From: Amycolatopsis sp. A133
GTDB taxonomy: Bacteria; Actinomycetota; Actinomycetes; Mycobacteriales; Pseudonocardiaceae
NCBI RefSeq assembly: GCF_031082405.1
Contig: NZ_JAVHJU010000062.1
Location: 124,001-188,000, forward strand
Reading direction: 5' to 3'
DNA length: 64,000 bases
Translations under genes and position numbers: made by a program
Shown: piece after piece, positions 33,150-40,735 of the stretch
Position numbering within the stretch: position 1 is the first letter of the stretch
How the letters are laid out: the number at the start of each line of letters is the position of its first letter
Notes under the pieces: model-generated
Database searches by the model: none
The model's input: the letters and a program-made list of their open reading frames with translations, nothing else
Told to the model about the DNA's origin: nothing

Positions 33150-33204
33150 GGTCGCGAATGACTCATTCGGGACCTCCGGCGTCTCGAATGAGTCATTCGC
33201 GACC
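33150..33204. repeat. Family C intergenic palindrome (CGAATGACTCATTCG), locus 1
   Basis: GGTCGCGAATGACTCATTCG at 33150 and CGAATGAGTCATTCGCGACC ending at 33204 form a long hairpin; each arm is itself palindromic around TGACTCA/TGAGTCA. It begins 26 nt past the methyltransferase stop. Second locus at 43742. Confidence 0.85.
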
Positions 33205-33290
33205 TCAGGCGCGACCGGCAGGCGACCGCCTCCCGGACCTCGTCGACGCGGACCGCCGCCCGGCAACGCAAGCCGACCACGACGTCACCA

Positions 33291-33413
33291 GACCTCCCCC
33301 GCCCCTCATCCCAGCCGCTCTTCAGTCGACGCTCGGGTTTGTCAAGGCACGCTTTCCCGCCTTGACAAACCCGATCGGCGGCTGAAACTCCCACCGGAGG
33401 GGCGGGGGAGGTC
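33291..33413. repeat. 123-bp nested cruciform
   Basis: Outer arms GACCTCCCCCGCCCCTC (33291-33307) and GAGGGGCGGGGGAGGTC (33397-33413), middle arms CAGCCG/CGGCTG, inner arms CGGGTTTGTCAAGGC (33334-33348) and GCCTTGACAAACCCG (33359-33373) with a 10-nt loop. All arms are perfect. No coding content is seen. Confidence 0.85.
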
Positions 33414-33426
33414 GGACCCGCCTCCT

Positions 33427-33483
33427 TGCCGCGGCAGAACGTCTCTGCCGCGGCAGAACGCGACCCCCTACCGCGGCAGAACG
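33427..33483. repeat. Three direct copies of CCGCGGCAGAACG
   Basis: Copies start at 33427, 33446 and 33469; the first two include the palindrome TGCCGCGGCA. They are followed by GTTGCT-tcc-GCAGCAA. Unit spacing of 19 and 23 bp and the lack of conserved spacer length exclude a CRISPR. Confidence 0.75.
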
Positions 33484-33586
33484 TGTTGCTTCCGCAGCAA
33501 AAACAAAGGCCTGTCCTCGCCGGACGGGCAGGCTCCGGGATGACCACCAGAACCGCGTCCCTCTCACCTTCTCGTTGGGGCCGCTG

Positions 33587-33724
33587 GGTGGTCATCCCGT
33601 CGCCTGATCGAGGCCTATCACTTTGAGCCAGGCCCGCAAGCTTGCGTCCTCGTCTCGCCTTGGTCTCCAGGTTGCGGGCCTGGCTCAAAGTGATTTCACG
33701 GCCTCAGGCGACGGGATGACCACC
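33587..33724. repeat. 138-bp inverted repeat at the folP2 3' end
   Basis: Two-part arms: GGTGGTCATCCCGTCGCCTG (33587) with CAGGCGACGGGATGACCACC (ending 33724), and an inner 23-bp pair at 33617-33639 and 33672-33694 (ATCACTTTGAGCCAGG and its complement), separated by 9-nt internal loops and a 32-nt apical loop. A third partial copy CGGGATGACCACC lies at 33536-33548. The folP2 stop codon is inside the right arm, so the last codons of FolP2 are supplied by the repeat. Confidence 0.85.
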
Positions 33725-34609
33725 CCGCTCCTTGGGTTGGTTCGGGGCGAAGCTTGCGACCGCTTCCACTGCTTCGCGGGTCTCGCGGACGTTGTGGGCT
33801 CTGAAGATCGCTGCGCCGGCGTGTGCTGCGATTGCCGTGGCCGCCAGTGTGCCCGCCAGGCGGTCGGGGGCTTCGACGTCCAACGTCTCGCCGATGAGAT
33901 CCTTGTTCGACAGCGCTACGAGGACCGGCCAGCCCGTTGCCACCAGCCGGTCGAAGTGGCGGAGCAACTCCAGGCCGTGGCGGGTGCTCTTGCCGAAGTC
34001 GAACGTCGGGTCGATGAGGACGCCCGCTCGCGGTACGCCGGCCGCGACGGTTCGCTCGGCCGCCGTTGTCAGCTCGGCGACCACGTCCGCCACCACGTCG
34101 TCGTAGCGGGGCCAGAACGGCCGGTCCGGCGTCGGGGCGGGGTACGGGTCGGTGCGCAGTGGCATGCCGCCGACGTGGGAGCAGACGTACCCCGCGCCGA
34201 ACTCCGCGGCGACCTCCACCAGCTTCGGGTCGGCGCCGGCCCACGTGTCGTTGAGCAGGTCGGCGCCCGCTTCGCAGACCCGGCGGCCGACCTCGTGCCG
34301 CCAGGTGTCGACGCTGATGACCAGCCCGGGGTGGCGGCGGCGCACCTCGGCGACGAACGGCACCACCCGGCTGCTCTCCTCGTCGACGCCGACCTCGGGG
34401 CCCTCGCCCGCCTTCACCCCGCCGATGTCCACGATGTCGGCGCCCGCGGCGACCGCGCGGTCCACCGCCTCGACGGCCGCGGTGTCAGCGAAGGTCGCGC
34501 CCCTGTCGTAGAACGAGTCGGGCGTGCGGTTGACGATGGCCATGACCAGGGCGCGGTCGCCGGGCATGCGACGGCCCCGGAAGACCACCTCCGGCCGGTG
34601 TGACGTCAT
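33704..34609 (-). CDS. folP2: Dihydropteroate synthase-like protein, FolP2 type
   Basis: 301 residues with the TIM-barrel DHPS landmarks MAIVNRTPDSFYDRGATF, DIVDIGGVKAGEGPEV, ISVDTW, NDTW and ALSNKDLIGETL. This set matches the mycobacterial FolP2 paralogue (Rv1207 type) rather than the housekeeping FolP1, and FolP2 has been reported to lack DHPS activity, so a folate role should not be assumed. No other folate gene is nearby. The stop lies within a large inverted repeat. Confidence 0.88.
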   Translation of the reverse strand: MTSHRPEVVFRGRRMPGDRALVMAIVNRTPDSFYDRGATFADTAAVEAVDRAVAAGADIVDIGGVKAGEGPEVGVDEESSRVVPFVAEVRRRHPGLVISVDTWRHEVGRRVCEAGADLLNDTWAGADPKLVEVAAEFGAGYVCSHVGGMPLRTDPYPAPTPDRPFWPRYDDVVADVVAELTTAAERTVAAGVPRAGVLIDPTFDFGKSTRHGLELLRHFDRLVATGWPVLVALSNKDLIGETLDVEAPDRLAGTLAATAIAAHAGAAIFRAHNVRETREAVEAVASFAPNQPKERGGHPVA

Positions 34610-34704
34610 GCCGTCAACCCTGCCAGGTCACGGCTGTGTCCGGAAAGCCGCGCCCGGGGCCCCTGCCGGTTATCCTCGGGCCCGCAACCGAGCAGGGGGA
34701 CAAG

Positions 34705-35361
34705 ATGAGCACGACCAGCGAGGGCCCGGCCCGCGGCGACGCCGAAATGATGATCGCCGAGGCCAAGAAGGCCCTGTGGGCCATGGTCGGCCTGCTGGCC
34801 GTGCTGTGGCTCGTGCAGATCGTCAACGCCGTCGACGGCTACGACCTGAGCCGCGAGTTCGGCATCGAGCCGCGGGACCCGGGGTCGCTGCCGGACATCC
34901 TGACCTCGCCGTTCATGCACGCCAGCTGGATGCACATCGAAGCCAACTCGGGGCCGCTGTTCGTGTTCGGGTTCCTCGCCGCCTACCGCGGGGTGAAGAA
35001 GTGGCTCGGCGTGAGCGTGCTGATCATCGTCGCGAGTGGCCTCGGCGTCTGGTTCATCACGCCGTCGAACACGGTCACGGTCGGCGCCAGCGGCCTGCTG
35101 TTCGGCTACTTCGGCTACGTCATCGTGCGCGGGCTGTTCGACCGGCACCCGATCGACATCGTGATCGGGCTCGTGATGGCGTTGTGCTTCGCCTACCAGT
35201 TCACCTCCCTCCTGCCGACCGAGGAGGGGGTCAGCTGGCAGGGCCACCTGTTCGGCTTCGCCGGCGGCATCATCGGCGGCTGGGTCTTCCGCGACCGGCG
35301 GCCCAAGGCGGTCGCCGCCCCGGACGCGGCGACCACCCTGCTCCCCAAGGACCTCGGCTAG
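34705..35361 (+). CDS. Rhomboid family intramembrane serine protease
   Basis: 218 residues with six membrane segments. The catalytic serine is in VTVGASGLLFGYFGYVI (GASG) and the catalytic histidine in WQGHLFGFAGGIIGGW. The FMHASWMHIEANSGPLFVFG segment matches the HxxxHxxxN-like region of TM2, here with a changed pattern. ATG 34705 follows GGGGGA. It would cleave membrane-anchored proteins within the bilayer; substrate unknown. Confidence 0.9.
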   Translation: MSTTSEGPARGDAEMMIAEAKKALWAMVGLLAVLWLVQIVNAVDGYDLSREFGIEPRDPGSLPDILTSPFMHASWMHIEANSGPLFVFGFLAAYRGVKKWLGVSVLIIVASGLGVWFITPSNTVTVGASGLLFGYFGYVIVRGLFDRHPIDIVIGLVMALCFAYQFTSLLPTEEGVSWQGHLFGFAGGIIGGWVFRDRRPKAVAAPDAATTLLPKDLG

Positions 35362-35442
35362 GCGGTTCGAACCCGGCGCTGTGAAGTCGCTGTGCATCCG
35401 GCTCCGCACGCTGCGGATACGGCTGCGCTGTGGTGATCTGGA

Positions 35443-36183
35443 GTGGTGGCGATCAAGTTCCCCCGCTCCGCACTGGCAATCGCGGCGGCCCTGCTGGTCC
35501 TGGGGGCCGGCTTGGTCCTCGGCACCGGCACGACCTCCGACGACGCCTACGCCGCGGGTGCGCCGATCACCACTTCGGCTGCTGCTCCGGCGAAACCCGC
35601 CGTTTCGGCGGTCGGGGCGTTGTTCGCGGACGGGAATCACTTCTGCACGGCCAGTGTGGTGCACTCCGCCGTCGGCAACCTCGTCCTGACCGCCGCGCAC
35701 TGCGTCAAGGACGGCATGGCCTTCGCCCCCGGCTACCACGACGGCGTGGCGCCGCTGGGAATGTGGACGGTGACCTCGGTGGCCGTCGCCGGTGGCTGGA
35801 CGTCCTCGGCCGACCCGGATCTGGATTTTGCGTTCCTGACCGTGCGGCAGCCGGGAAACCCGGCCTCGCTGGAAAGCCTCACCGGCGCCAACGTGCTCGG
35901 CACGAATCGCGGGTTCGAGCACCGGATCACCCTCACGGGCTACCCCGACACCGCCGATTCGCCGGTGGTTTGCGACGGGAACACCACGCAGTCGGACTCC
36001 TATCAGCTGCGCGTCGCCTGCCCCGGTTTTCCCGACGGCACCAGCGGCGGCCCGTGGGTCACCGAGGGGGCGGTCATCGGCGTGATCGGCGGTTACCAGC
36101 TCGGTGGCGACACCCCGGACGTTTCCTACAGCCCCTATTTCGACGACGACATCGCGAAGCTGTACGCGTCGGTCTCCGGCTGA
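35443..36183 (+). CDS. Secreted trypsin-like (S1) serine protease
   Basis: 246 residues. The signal peptide or anchor spans about 8-30 (SALAIAAALLVLGAGLVLG). The protease domain has His in VLTAAHCVKDG, Asp in DPDLDFAFLTV and Ser in FPDGTSGGPWV; cysteines flank the His loop (HFCTAS/AHC) and the primary-specificity region. No pro-domain of the alpha-lytic type. Start is one of two adjacent GTG codons (35443/35446). Confidence 0.88.
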   Translation: MVAIKFPRSALAIAAALLVLGAGLVLGTGTTSDDAYAAGAPITTSAAAPAKPAVSAVGALFADGNHFCTASVVHSAVGNLVLTAAHCVKDGMAFAPGYHDGVAPLGMWTVTSVAVAGGWTSSADPDLDFAFLTVRQPGNPASLESLTGANVLGTNRGFEHRITLTGYPDTADSPVVCDGNTTQSDSYQLRVACPGFPDGTSGGPWVTEGAVIGVIGGYQLGGDTPDVSYSPYFDDDIAKLYASVSG

Positions 36184-36189
36184 CAACGC

Positions 36190-36231
36190 GAACCGGGCCC
36201 GCGTCCCTGGCGGAGGACACGAGCCCGGTTC
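36190..36231. terminator. Bidirectional hairpin between convergent genes
   Basis: GAACCGGGC (36190-36198) pairs with GCCCGGTTC (36223-36231) across a 24-nt loop, between the protease stop at 36183 and the DUF11 protein stop at 36247. Confidence 0.65.
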
Positions 36232-36246
36232 ACCTCTCGCGCACCC

Positions 36247-37122
36247 TCAGCAGGTCACGATGAGCCCGGTGAGCGCCGAGCACGTCTTCGACGCGCTGTC
36301 GTTGGCGGGGTTGGGATCCGACGGCGCACTCGCCGTCCGCTTGGCCGTCGCGGTGTACGAACCGAGCGCGAGCAGGCCGCCGTTAACCGAGAACTTCGGC
36401 GTCGCCGACGCGCCACTGGCCAGCGAAGCGACGTCACAGTTGACGGTCCGGGTGCCGCCGACGGGGGCGCAGCCGGTGCCACTGGCGAACGACAGGCCCG
36501 CGGGATACGTGGCCACGACCCGGATTCCGGTCGCCGCGGCCGGGCCGGTGTTCGTCACGGTCACCGTGTAGTCGATGCGCGCGTTCAGCCCGCCGTGCCC
36601 GGTGGCGCCCAGCGCGACCTTGACGTCGGCCTGCGTGGCCGGCGAGGCGATGGTGAGCACCGGCCCGTCGAGGGTTTCGAAGGCGTAGTTGTCACCGACG
36701 AACTGGTGCTGCAGCGTGAACGACCCGGGCGCCGCGGTGTCCTTGACGCGCAAGGTCCACACCGTGGTCTTCGTGCCGCCCGCCGCGAGGTCGCCGAACG
36801 CGGCGCGGTAACTGCTGCCGGCCTGGAAGCAGCCGACCGCCGTCGTGTTGGTGCAGGACACGACGTCGACGACGTCGGTGATCGCGGTCGGCGTGCCGTA
36901 AATGGCGCCCTTCGCGAAAGTCACCGTGAAATCGCGGTCGTTGTGAATGGTTTGCGTGACGGTGAATGTCTGTCCCGGCACCAAAGTGGTGGGACTGACT
37001 TCGACGGCGCTGGTGGGCGTGGCCGCCTGAGCGGCGGGCGCGATGGCGATGAACGCCGTGGCCAGTGCGGCCACCGAAGACAGGATCGTGATCCGTCGCC
37101 AGCTTTTTTGCATAGTCGTCAT
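36247..37122 (-). CDS. Secreted DUF11/CARDB-type beta-sandwich protein
   Basis: 291 residues. Signal peptide about 1-33 ending AAQAA. Two beta domains follow: an N-terminal one (VEVSPTTLVPGQTFTVTQTI) and a C-terminal DUF11-like repeat (RIDYTVTVTNTGPAAATGIR, CDVASLASGASA). No catalytic motif and no sortase signal, so probably an extracellular structural or adhesive protein. ATG 37122 or 37113 could serve. Confidence 0.82.
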   Translation of the reverse strand: MTTMQKSWRRITILSSVAALATAFIAIAPAAQAATPTSAVEVSPTTLVPGQTFTVTQTIHNDRDFTVTFAKGAIYGTPTAITDVVDVVSCTNTTAVGCFQAGSSYRAAFGDLAAGGTKTTVWTLRVKDTAAPGSFTLQHQFVGDNYAFETLDGPVLTIASPATQADVKVALGATGHGGLNARIDYTVTVTNTGPAAATGIRVVATYPAGLSFASGTGCAPVGGTRTVNCDVASLASGASATPKFSVNGGLLALGSYTATAKRTASAPSDPNPANDSASKTCSALTGLIVTC

Positions 37123-37249
37123 CTCGCTGTTCCGGTCCGGGGAATGCCGCTCTGACAGATGTGCGTGGTCTTTTTGGACAGCCGACGCTGATCAGTCGTC
37201 GCACTCCCGGAATTCGTTACCGCCATCCGGACGCGCCGCGGCACCACCG

Positions 37250-37891
37250 TCAGGCGGGACGCCAGCGGCCGTTCATCTCCCCGGGGCGGGGCGGCGGGCC
37301 CGGCAGGTCGGGGCCACCCGCCGACAGCCCTTCCAGCAGCAGCGCGAGGTACCGGCGGCGCAGTTGCGCCGTGCGCTCCGGGTCGTCGACGCGGATCGCC
37401 GCGCAGCACTCGAGGATCATGCCGAGGTCTTCGGTGACGGCGTCGTGGCGCAGGCGCCCGGTTTCGCGCGCCCGCTCGACCAGCTTCTTCGTCAGCTCGC
37501 CCGCGCGGCGCGCGTCCTGGCCCATTTCGGCCGTGGGGGTGAACGTGCCCGCGAGGTGGACGGTCAGGGAGTGCACGTCGGCGTCGACGACCCGGGCGAG
37601 GAACCCGGTCAGCGCCGCCCAGCCGTCCGGCTCCGCGACCGCGGCCTCGGCTTCCTCGAGGTAGGTGCGGAGCCCGTCGTGACAGAGGCGGCAGAGCAGG
37701 GCCTCCTTGCTCGGGTACCGGCGGTAGAGCGCGCTGATGCCGACGCCGGCGCGCTCGGCGACCTGCGCGATCGGTGCCTTCGGATCGTTCAGGAAGACGT
37801 GGCGCGCGGCGTCGAGGATGACGACGTTGTTGCGGGCGGCCTGGCCGCGGCGGCCGGGCAGGGCGGTCTCGGGCTCAGCTGTCTCTGGCAT
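37250..37891 (-). CDS. TetR-family regulator divergent from epoxide hydrolase
   Basis: 213 residues. HTH at about 24-68: VILDAARHVFLNDPKAPIAQ and VAERAGVGISALYRRYPSKE. The C-terminal domain has a SbtR-like pattern. Starts ATG 37891; the 92-bp gap to the next gene carries two GGAACG/CGTTCC palindromes, so it probably represses itself and the hydrolase. Confidence 0.9.
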   Translation of the reverse strand: MPETAEPETALPGRRGQAARNNVVILDAARHVFLNDPKAPIAQVAERAGVGISALYRRYPSKEALLCRLCHDGLRTYLEEAEAAVAEPDGWAALTGFLARVVDADVHSLTVHLAGTFTPTAEMGQDARRAGELTKKLVERARETGRLRHDAVTEDLGMILECCAAIRVDDPERTAQLRRRYLALLLEGLSAGGPDLPGPPPRPGEMNGRWRPA

Positions 37892-37908
37892 GCGGCGAGA
37901 TTACCACT

Positions 37909-37959
37909 GGAACGGATCGTTCCGGTCTGCTACAGTTCGGAACGAACCATTCCGTTCCG
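37909..37959. promoter_or_regulatory. Two GGAACG-N-CGTTCC operators
   Basis: Site 1: GGAACG-GAT-CGTTCC (37909-37923). Site 2: GGAACG-N8-CGTTCC (37939-37958), the spacer containing a further GAACCATTCC. Both are in the TetR/epoxide hydrolase divergent promoter. Confidence 0.78.
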
Positions 37960-37983
37960 CCTTGCGAACCACAGGAGCCAGTC

Positions 37984-39690
37984 ATGACGGTCCCCGCCCT
38001 CCGCCCGTTCCGCGCCGAGATCCCGCAGCCCGCGCTCGACGACCTGCAGAACCGCCTGCGCGGCGCGCTGTGGCCGGACGACCTGCCCGCCGAGTACGGT
38101 GTCACGAACGAGCGGGTGCGCGAGCTGGCCGAGTACTGGCTGGAGAAGTTCGACTGGCGGGCGTTCGAGGCGCGGCTCAACGCGTACCCGCAGTTCCTGA
38201 CCGAGATCGACGGCGAGACCATCCACTTCCTGCACGTCCGGTCGTCGCGGGCGGACGCCACCCCGCTGGTGCTGACGCACGGCTGGCCGGGCTCGATCGT
38301 GGAGTACCTGGACGTGATCGGCCCGCTCACCGAGCCGGAGTCGGCGGCCGAGCCGGCGTTCCACCTGGTCATCCCGTCGCTGCCGGGCTTCGGCTTCTCG
38401 GGCCCGACCAAGTCGGCGGGGTGGGGCACGCACCGCACGGCGGCGGCGTGGACCGAGCTGATGAGCCGCCTCGGGTACGAGTCCTACGGCGCGGCGGGCA
38501 ACGACGCGGGGTCGATGATCTCGCCGGAGATCGGCAGGCTCGCGCCGGAGAAGGTCGTCGGCGTGCACGTCACACAGCTGTTCGCGTTCCCGTCCGGCGA
38601 CCCGGCCGAGATGGCGGACCTGAGCGAAGCCGACCAGGCCGCGCTCGCGCACCTGCAGTGGTTCTACGAGAACATGTTCTCCTTCAACACGCTGCACAGC
38701 CAGCAGCCGCACACGCTGGCGTTCGCGCTCGCGGACTCGCCGCTGGGCCTGCTGGCGTGGAACGCCCAGCTGTTCGGCGAGCACCTCGACGCCGACTTCG
38801 TGCTCGCCAACGTGGCGCTGTACTGGCTGACCCGCACGGGCGGCTCCTCGATCCGCTTCTACTACGAGGACGCGCACACGACGGCGCACCCGGAGGGCCC
38901 GACGACGGTCCCGACGGGCCTGGCGATGTTCGCCGGCGACTTCCAGTCGATCCGCCGCTTCGCCGAGCGCGACCACGCGAACATCGTCAGCTGGAACAGC
39001 TACGACGCCGGTTCGGGCAGCGGCGGCGCCCGCGACGCGGCGGGCCACTACGCGGCGCACGAGGCCCCGGAGGTCCTGGTGGGCGACATCCGCCGCTTCT
39101 TCGCGAGCCTGGACCGCGGCACCTCGTGGCCGGTACTGGCGTCGGCCCACGAAGCCCTGCGGTCGGCGATCGCGGGGGTGCGGGACTGGTCGGCCCCGAC
39201 GCCGTGCGCGGAGTGGAACGTCACCCAGGTCCTCCAGCACGCGGCGGGTGACCAGCTGGGCTACGCGGCGTTCATCACGGGTTCGGGCGGCCCCGGCTTC
39301 GACCCGTTCTCCCCGTCGGGCGAGCTGCCGGGTCCGGCGGCGGCGTTCCTGGAGCCGGCCCTGACGGCCGCGGCGGCGGCGTTCGCCACGGTGAGCCGCG
39401 ACACGAGCGAGGTCCCGACCCCGCTGCCGCAGGGAGCCCTCCCGGCCCCGGTGGCGGTGGGCGCGGCGGCCCTGGACGCGGCGGTCCACGCCTGGGACAT
39501 CGCGACGGCCACGGGCCAGGCGTCCCCGCTGACGCCGGAGCTGGCCGAGCAGCTGCTCCCGGTGGCGAAGCAGCTGGCCGAACCCCTGCGCGGCTTCGCG
39601 TACGCAGCGGCGTTGGCGGGCACGCCCGACGACGACGCGGTGGCGACGCTGCTCCGCTACCTGGGCCGCGATCCACTGTGGACCGCTTGA
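37984..39690 (+). CDS. Epoxide hydrolase fused to a TIGR03086/maleylpyruvate isomerase-like domain
   Basis: 568 residues. Residues 1-380: microsomal-type epoxide hydrolase with EHN cap (FRAEIPQPALDDLQNRLRG), oxyanion motif HGWPGS and nucleophile loop YGAAGNDAGSMIS (Asp). Residues about 381-568: mycothiol-dependent maleylpyruvate isomerase/TIGR03086 four-helix domain (LRSAIAGVRDWSAPTPCAEW, NVTQVLQHAAGDQLGY). The two are normally separate proteins; the fusion suggests epoxide opening linked to a thiol-dependent or detoxification step. No frameshift; coding continues smoothly. Confidence 0.9.
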   Translation: MTVPALRPFRAEIPQPALDDLQNRLRGALWPDDLPAEYGVTNERVRELAEYWLEKFDWRAFEARLNAYPQFLTEIDGETIHFLHVRSSRADATPLVLTHGWPGSIVEYLDVIGPLTEPESAAEPAFHLVIPSLPGFGFSGPTKSAGWGTHRTAAAWTELMSRLGYESYGAAGNDAGSMISPEIGRLAPEKVVGVHVTQLFAFPSGDPAEMADLSEADQAALAHLQWFYENMFSFNTLHSQQPHTLAFALADSPLGLLAWNAQLFGEHLDADFVLANVALYWLTRTGGSSIRFYYEDAHTTAHPEGPTTVPTGLAMFAGDFQSIRRFAERDHANIVSWNSYDAGSGSGGARDAAGHYAAHEAPEVLVGDIRRFFASLDRGTSWPVLASAHEALRSAIAGVRDWSAPTPCAEWNVTQVLQHAAGDQLGYAAFITGSGGPGFDPFSPSGELPGPAAAFLEPALTAAAAAFATVSRDTSEVPTPLPQGALPAPVAVGAAALDAAVHAWDIATATGQASPLTPELAEQLLPVAKQLAEPLRGFAYAAALAGTPDDDAVATLLRYLGRDPLWTA

Positions 39691-39700
39691 GGGGACGGCC

Positions 39701-39742
39701 GGAAGTGCCGGGGAGCCGCGGTCGCGGTTTCCCGGCACTTCC
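39701..39742. terminator. Terminator hairpin after the epoxide hydrolase fusion
   Basis: GGAAGTGCCGGG (39701-39712) and CCCGGCACTTCC (39731-39742), perfect 12-bp arms with an 18-nt loop, 11 nt after the stop. Confidence 0.75.
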
Positions 39743-39875
39743 GCGTGCGGGCGCCGGCGACCAGGCCACTGCTGCAGCACCGCAGCCGGCCCCCCGATCC
39801 TGACCGTCCGCACAGGCCGGGGAACCCACATTCGGCGCCTCCCGCCACCCCACCCCCCTCGGTACGGTGAGCCGC

Positions 39876-40457
39876 ATGACGCGGAAGGCGGTCGCGGTCC
39901 GGCGGGAGGAGATCGTGCTCGCCGCGCTCGGGCAGATCCGGGCCCGGGGGATCGCCGGGGTGCGGGCCGCCGATGTCGCCCGGTCGCTCGACGTCAGCAC
40001 CGCGCTGATCTTCTACCACTTCGGAACCCTCGAAACGCTCGTCATCGAGGCCTTCCGGCAGGCCGCGGAAAAAGAGCTCGCGAAGCTGGACGACGAGCTC
40101 GCGCGCGGCGGCCCGCCCGACGCCCGCCTGCGTGCGGTGCTGGCCCGGTACGGGCCCGCGAAGCAGGACGGCTGGCAGCTGTGGATCGAGGCCGGGGTGG
40201 CGGCGATGCGCGACGCCGCCCTGCGGGCCGTGCTGCAGCGGCTGGACCTGCGGTGGCGGGATGCCGTGGTCGCGTTGATCGCGGAGGGTGTCGGGGCCGG
40301 GACGTTCCGGTGCCCCGATCCGCACGGCGCCGCCTGGCGGCTGACCGCGCTGCTCGACGGGCTCGCCGTGCAGGTCGTCGCCCGGCAGGGCACGGTCACC
40401 GCCGGCGACTGCGCCCGGTGGGTCGAGCAGGCGATCGCCTACGAGCTCGGCTGCTGA
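39876..40457 (+). CDS. TetR-family regulator
   Basis: 193 residues. HTH: EEIVLAALGQIRARGIAGVR and AADVARSLDVSTALIFYHFG; the second half resembles BetI-type C-terminal domains (TFRCPDPHGAAWRLTALLDG, LAVQVVARQG). ATG 39876 is used; GTG 39867 is possible. Same strand as the LLM oxidoreductase 278 bp downstream, but a link is not shown. Confidence 0.88.
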   Translation: MTRKAVAVRREEIVLAALGQIRARGIAGVRAADVARSLDVSTALIFYHFGTLETLVIEAFRQAAEKELAKLDDELARGGPPDARLRAVLARYGPAKQDGWQLWIEAGVAAMRDAALRAVLQRLDLRWRDAVVALIAEGVGAGTFRCPDPHGAAWRLTALLDGLAVQVVARQGTVTAGDCARWVEQAIAYELGC

Positions 40458-40735
40458 CCGGCGGATCAGGAGGGGCGATGACGGAAGCGTCTTGCTAGAA
40501 GTGGTGTGGACCGTCCCGGTCACCGGGTGCCGCGGGTACCTGAGGATCGACCGGCTCGTCCGCGGCGGGGGCTTGCGGACGCGCCGCGGCTGCTCGCTCT
40601 TCGAGGTCCGCGGCCTGGCCTCCGCGCCGCCGCCCGGCAGCTGTCGGAGAAGAACCTCGAGGCCATCCAAGCCCGCTTCGGCTGAAGGCCGGCGGCTGGG
40701 GGAACGAATCCGCCCCCAAAGTAGTTGAGCGTTGT
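40458..40735 (+). other. Intergenic region with a 6-codon ORF and a possible gene remnant
   Basis: AGGAGGGGCG precedes ATG 40480, which is stopped after five further codons (MTEASC, TAG at 40498). Further on, the frame ending at TGA 40683 reads AARQLSEKNLEAIQARFG, a protein-like C-terminus in an otherwise noisy frame. It may be a gene interrupted early, or chance. Nothing else is seen. Confidence 0.3.

Noticed and set aside
33427..33483. Short CRISPR-like direct repeats
   Set aside because: Only three 13-15-bp copies with spacers under 12 bp and no cas genes in the window.
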